Of a stretch of DNA of 64,000 nt, positions 59,284 through 64,000 are shown piece after piece; positions within the stretch are counted from its first letter, which is position 1, and every line of letters begins with the position of its first letter. The notes under the pieces are model-generated. The model ran no database searches, was not told the DNA's origin, and saw only the letters and a list, made by a program, of their open reading frames with translations. The stretch spans positions 1,185,501 to 1,249,500 of the forward strand of contig OY743169.1 of the NCBI GenBank assembly GCA_963555705.1, written 5' to 3'. Both the position numbers and the translations under genes were made by a program. Source of the DNA: Ligustrum vulgare. Its lineage: Eukaryota; Streptophyta; Magnoliopsida; Lamiales; Oleaceae.

Positions 59284-60867
59284 GATAGGAGGATTGTTAG
59301 CTTTATAATAACGCATTAACCTTCCGTCATTCAGTGGTATTCGGACACGGCACTTTTAACGTTACTTTAAGATTCTTGTGTTCGTTGCTTGATGGAGAAG
59401 TTTTAGGAGGCGTGTAGAGAATATATGCGTGGAGTGAAAAAGGGAAGATACTTGCATGAATCAAATGCGTCATTTGGTCACTGAATTTTTAATTTCTTTA
59501 AAACTTGACACTGAAGTTGACAAATTGTTTCCTTCATGTTAATAGTGTTGCGTTTTTGTCTTTCAAGTTGTCAAACTATTGGGATTTTCAATTAAAATCT
59601 TCTAGTGTTGGCGCATGTACGTGTTGAGTTACAAATTACAATGGATCGATTTTGTTTTAATGAATTTTTTGTAAAGTTTAATGACCAGTATGGGACAAAA
59701 CTAAAGTTGAGTGATCAAGTGACAGTAAGTGTAAAGTTCAGCGGCCACTAATAGAATTATAGAACTCCAACTACACTTTATGTTACTGATGAATACTAAA
59801 TACTGATTGATTATTATTTTGGAGTTGTAATTTTTGACATGGATGTCTACATCACCTAAATGAATCTGTCGACTCCCCCCAACAAAAGCGTGTCGCGAAT
59901 ATGTTCTTTTGTGAGGTTGTAAGTCTCACGACTCTCAAAAAAAAAAAAAAAAAACTGATTAAAAAATTATAAAACGGCGGCATTAATTTATTTCACTCCA
60001 AGACAAAATCGACCAAAAAATTAACTTACACAATTTTTCATAATACTTTTTAATAATTCACATTTTTTCTCTTCAATTTTTAATACCACATCTTATCTAG
60101 AAAATACAAATAAATCAACCAAATAATTTACATTTTATTTATTTACAATTTAAATCCTACCTAACAGAAAAAATAAGCCTGTACCCAACCCAGACAAACT
60201 TTTCAACTCACAACACAGTGAAAAAAAATTTAAAAAATTATATATACACACAAATTTATTACTGTCTCGTGAAAATCATATCATATGAAATAATTCTAAC
60301 AATAGAAATCAATCAAATGCAGATATCGCGGCTGATTATTATGGAATAAAATCCTATTATTATGACTTTTTTAAAATTTTATTACTTTCGGTGTTGTAGC
60401 TTTTCTTTGAATCAATATCGATATTCATCAAATTCATGATGAATATTAGTGCGTAATATAAGTATCTATTTATTTATTCTCATTTACAGCTTCTTTTGTG
60501 ATTAAGCTAAAGGGTAATGCTAAACCTAAAAGATAGATAATTGTTGGACTTGAAAGCTAGCTTGTGTGACTAATCAAAAAAGATTCGCAATATTTGTGGG
60601 TCCCACACGAATGGGAAAAGTAGACGTGGCCCTCATAAAGCTGCTCAAATATCGCGCCTCAAGCTTCTTTGTCCGCATTTATTATAGCATAATACTACAA
60701 TCTCAATCTCACCTAGAACGTGGATGACAATCCACTCACATTGGGGTGGATGACAATCCATTCATATTGAATGGATTGCCACCCATGTTGTGAGTGAGAT
60801 TGTGAAAATAGAATTATCCATTATTATATGTCCCTTTGAATCATAATATATTCATTAATGGTGACGT
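59284..60867. other. Intergenic sequence with inverted motifs
   Basis: A decayed copy of the dispersed MITE lies at about 60030-60125. At 60703-60810 CAATCTCAC ... GTGAGATTG and three GGATGACAATCCA-type palindromes form a hairpin-rich block. No gene supported. Confidence 0.4.
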
Positions 60868-61436
60868 TGTTGAGAGTTACACACAAATTTTCTCTCTAAT
60901 TAACTGCACAAAAAAAATTTATGTCCAAGAAATAATAAATAAATCAAAAAATAAGTACGAACACAGAGATTTACGTGGTTCCACAACTTGCTTACGTCCA
61001 GGACCCTCGTCAAAGCTTTTTACTATATAATAAATTGTTACAATTATATAGATTATGCACTCACCAAACCCCCCAAGTATTGTAGGAAAAATAACCAAAC
61101 TTTACCACATCTACTAATTTCTACTTCTTTATACAACCCGTAAAGAACCTAAGAAAAATCAAGATGCTAGACTACATTTTTCCTCACAATACTTTCTAAT
61201 CAATGTGCAATTAATTGGCTCCTCAATACACATATTTATAGGTAAACCTAACCAAAAAACTTGTATTTCTTGTACCCCAAGATATTTCCTTGTTGAAGTA
61301 GAATAATCAAAATAATGACATAAATTCATGCGAAAAGATTATCTGCCTTTTCTTTTCACTTTTAACTTGGTCTCCAAGTTAATCACTTTAACAAGAAAAT
61401 CAATTATCCAAGATATTTTTGGGTCAAAACCCAACA

Positions 61437-62637
61437 ATCTCCACCTTGACACAAAAATTATTCCAAGCCAAAAAATTCAAATTCAATCATTGGATAAACA
61501 TGCAAGCATTTAACACTTTGACGATTCCATACTCCACCATATGAGTATAACCAGCACTAAGAATTATCAACGAACTCCGAGCTTTTCATCGACTCATGTC
61601 GAAATAAACATTGTTGAAAAATTATGGTGTATTTCCCATGTTTGGCTTTCCTTGGGAGCTCATCAGTCATCGACATCAATTTCAAAACACACCTTACATT
61701 AACGCTAAACTAATGCCCGTGTGCAAACACATGTACGCGTCAGTAAGAACACATCCTCTATCATGGCAACTGGCTTCATGCCATAAGGAAGTCACATCTT
61801 ATTAAAGTACATCATCACCACCCTCCACCAGGAGAGTCTCATTGTCCACCTCCGAGCAGTTAGCCAACTCTACTCCACCTTTTGGACAATTTCTTCTCAT
61901 ATGACTAGATTTATCACAGTTCCAACACAGTACATTCTTCTTCTTCATGGAATTACCTCTCTTTCACTTTTTCAATAACAAGCAAAGCGTTTTTAGATGA
62001 ACTGTCACTTCAACACAATCAACTTAACTTTTGAAAATTCCACCGTTTCTTTCTCGTACATCAAAATCAGCATAATGTGCTCAAACGTGGATGGAAGAGA
62101 CCAGATGAACCTTATCTTCATCATCAATCTTAACTCCAATAGATTCCAGTTTAGAAACAGTCCTATTGTGAACACTAAGATGGTCTAAGATTTTCATACC
62201 TGAATTCATTCTCAAAGAATGAAATCACTCCTTCAGATATAAGTTATTTGACAAGCTCTTCATCCGATACAACTCTTCTAGTTTTTCCCACAATTCCTTC
62301 ACAGCAAATATCCCATAAATATTTGTAAGAACATTTTTGCCCAAACAAAGTTGTAACATGCTAGCAGCTTTCAAATCCAAATCTTCTAAATCTTCATCAC
62401 TTGTGCTGGATTCAGTTTCTTTGTCAGAACTCGGGGTTGGTTTTTCGTTCAAAGCTTTCTGCAGTCCCGTCTGAATCAATTCATCCATGACTTGTACTTA
62501 TCACAAGCTAAAATTGATCTTCCAGTCAAATTTCTCCACGTTGTACTTTCCAAACATATTTTCTTTTGCTCCAAAATTTTCGAATCACCTGATACTCTCT
62601 GTTAATTAGATGTCATTTTCCTGTCGACGACGCCACT
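61437..62637 (-). pseudogene. Copia gag remnant with zinc knuckle
   Basis: The 62225-62488 frame includes LDLKAASMLQLCLGKNVL and KELWEKLEELYRMKSLSN, the capsid region of plant Copia gag. About 300 bases further along the minus strand, CWNCDKSSHMRRNC (near 61880-61930) is a CX2CX4HX4C nucleocapsid knuckle. Between and after these, frames are broken. Protease, integrase and RT are absent, so the rest was deleted between the knuckle and the 3' LTR. Confidence 0.8.
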
Positions 62638-63263
62638 GTTGGGAATTACACACAAATTCCCTCTCTAATTAACCCCATGGGAATTTTTGATGTTCAAGAA
62701 ATAATAAGCAAACCAGAAAATAAGTACGAACACAGAAATTTACGTGGTTCGGCAACTTGCCTACGTCCGCGGACCCTCGCCAAAGCTTTTCACTATATAA
62801 TAAATTATTAAAATTATATAGAATTTGCACTCACCAAACTCCCAAGTATTGTAAGAAAAATAATTAAGCTTTACCATATCTAACAATTTCTACTTTTTTG
62901 TACAACCCACAAAAAATTCAAGAAAAATCAAGATGCTAGACTACATTTTTCCTCACAATACTTTCTAATCAATGTGCAATTAATTGGCTATTCAATATAC
63001 ATATTTATAGGTAAACATAATTCAAAAACTTGTATTACTTGTGTCCTAAGATATTTCCTTGTGAAAAATTTTGATTTTTGTAGTTTTTTTTTTTTTTTTT
63101 TTTTTTTTGAGCTTTTGATGGATGAGTGGTTTAAAAATGTTTGGAAAGTCAAAAATTATGGGCTTGACTAAGAATGAATGGTTGAGATTAAGTTTGAAAA
63201 ATTGTGGTAAAATTTTTGGCTTTAGCAAACAAGCTCTAAGGAAAGAAATTCATGTCAAAAGAT
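62638..63263 (-). repeat. 5' LTR of the Copia element, interrupted
   Basis: Aligns with 60868 onward (TACGAACACAGA.ATTTACG, CAATGTGCAATTAATTGGCT). About 180 bp of foreign DNA (63063-63242) includes a T28 run and GGGCTTGACTAAGAATGAAT, related to the MITE at 12180. The last ~80 bp of the LTR should lie beyond the next transposon, outside the window. Confidence 0.75.
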
Positions 63264-64000
63264 TAGGTGGCGTTCTATTTGTATTTTATTTTGTATTTTC
63301 ATTTTCGAAAATATTTTGTATTTCCTGTTTTCCTTTTTGTTTTCAAATTTGTTGAAAACGCGTTTGGTTTGTCATTTCTGAAAACTGTTTTTGAAAATGA
63401 AAAAGTTGGAAAATACGTTCTGTTTGAAATTTTGCAGAATACTACTTAAACTATTTTTAATTAATTTGCTTGCAGAATACTATTGACTCAAACTCAAATT
63501 TTCTTTCACAATACACTGAAAACATGGTTATATGCAACACATTAATGTGAGCATTAAGAGTCTATATTAACACAGCTTGGTCAGGTTCGAGATTTGAGAA
63601 AGTTTTAGTTCTATTAAAATCCAGAAAATGCAAGTTCTTTCAAAACCATCAGAGTCCATTTATCAGTGCATTTTTTGAAATATAATAACAAGAATTCTCA
63701 CTTAATTTTTTTTCGTAATGTTGATATTGAATTCAATAAAATTTTATTTAAGCTTATTCCAAGTTAGGATAATTCTATTTAAAAAAAAAAAAAAAAAAAA
63801 AACTTTATTTAGGCTTAGTTCCAAGTTAGGATAATTCTAAAAAAAATAATAAATAAATAAATAAATTTTTTATATTAAGCTTAGTTCCACGTTAAGATAA
63901 TTTTTTTTAAAAAAATAAAATAAAATAAAATTCTCAAAACGCATTATTTAACGTTTTGGACATTTTTTGTCGAAATACACACAAAATGTCCAAAATGAGG
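63264..64000 (-). mobile_element. Non-autonomous DNA transposon, copy B (runs off the window)
   Basis: Inverted copy of 6489-7362: starts TAGGTGGCGTTCTATTTG, has the same subterminal TTTTCGAAAA-rich segment, and three AAGTTAGGATAATTC units (63766, 63820, 63890) separated by A runs. Inserted in the Copia LTR after AAAAGATTA. About 150 bp should remain outside the window. Confidence 0.75.

Larger units (their letters stand above)
60868..63263 (-). mobile_element. Deleted Ty1/Copia element (gag only)
   Basis: The left LTR (60868-61436, 569 bp) starts TGTTGAGAGTTAC and ends AACCCAACA; next to it, on the minus strand, AAGGTGGAGAT is the purine tract. The right LTR starts at 62638 (TGTTGGGAATTAC) and matches up to about 63062, is interrupted by a MITE-like insert, resumes at about 63243 (AAATTCATG.CAAAAGATTA) and is cut again at 63263 by another transposon. 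The 1.2-kb interior keeps gag pieces only. The bases after the right LTR (AGTGGCGTCGTCGAC) are not a standard initiator-Met site. Confidence 0.82.

Overview
This window is nuclear DNA of a flowering plant, almost certainly a eudicot. The protein genes contain GT-AG introns and belong to plant families (DTX-type MATE, NIPA, F-box). The intergenic DNA is AT-rich and built from nested plant transposons. There are no bacterial operons, rRNA genes or functional tRNA genes. I cannot name the species.

Three genes look intact. A MATE efflux transporter lies on the minus strand (14633-16950, 3 exons, 492 aa). A NIPA-type magnesium transporter lies on the plus strand (51434-57090, 9 exons, 343 aa). A single-exon F-box protein lies on the minus strand (58017-59222, 401 aa), tail to tail with the NIPA gene. 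Two gene fragments are also present: a collapsed NIPA copy (about 37525-38262) and exon 1 of an ankyrin-repeat/CfxQ-like AAA ATPase gene (38892-39029).

The rest is mostly mobile DNA. 1-2853 is a non-autonomous LTR element cut by the window edge. 4264-5881 is a Helitron. 6489-10763 holds two long terminal-repeat DNA elements, a SINE with an 18-bp target duplication, and a Mutator-like element that is nearly all inverted repeat. 18477-20162 and 34284-36075 are two solo LTRs of one family in opposite orientation. 24357-25051 is a TRIM. 26858-34191 is an Athila-like Gypsy element that keeps only gag and protease. 36944-37498 is a Copia RT fragment. 40590-41223 is a mini-Helitron. 41351-50524 is a full-length Tat-lineage Gypsy element on the minus strand with gag, protease, RT, two RNase H domains and integrase, and on the opposite strand a spliced extra gene plus a 49-bp minisatellite. 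60868 onward is a gag-only Copia element whose right LTR has itself been hit by other transposons.

The most interesting observations are: the antisense, intron-containing gene of the Tat element; GC-rich 8-bp palindromes repeated upstream of the TATA box in separate LTR families (ACGGCCGT in one, GCGATCGC-type in others); in-frame stop codons that all fit C-to-T or G-to-A decay; a poly-T-tailed SINE family with two copies; and a gene first exon trapped between two pieces of one LTR family beside a (CT)56 tract. All coordinates and splice sites were read by eye; no alignment or database search was run.
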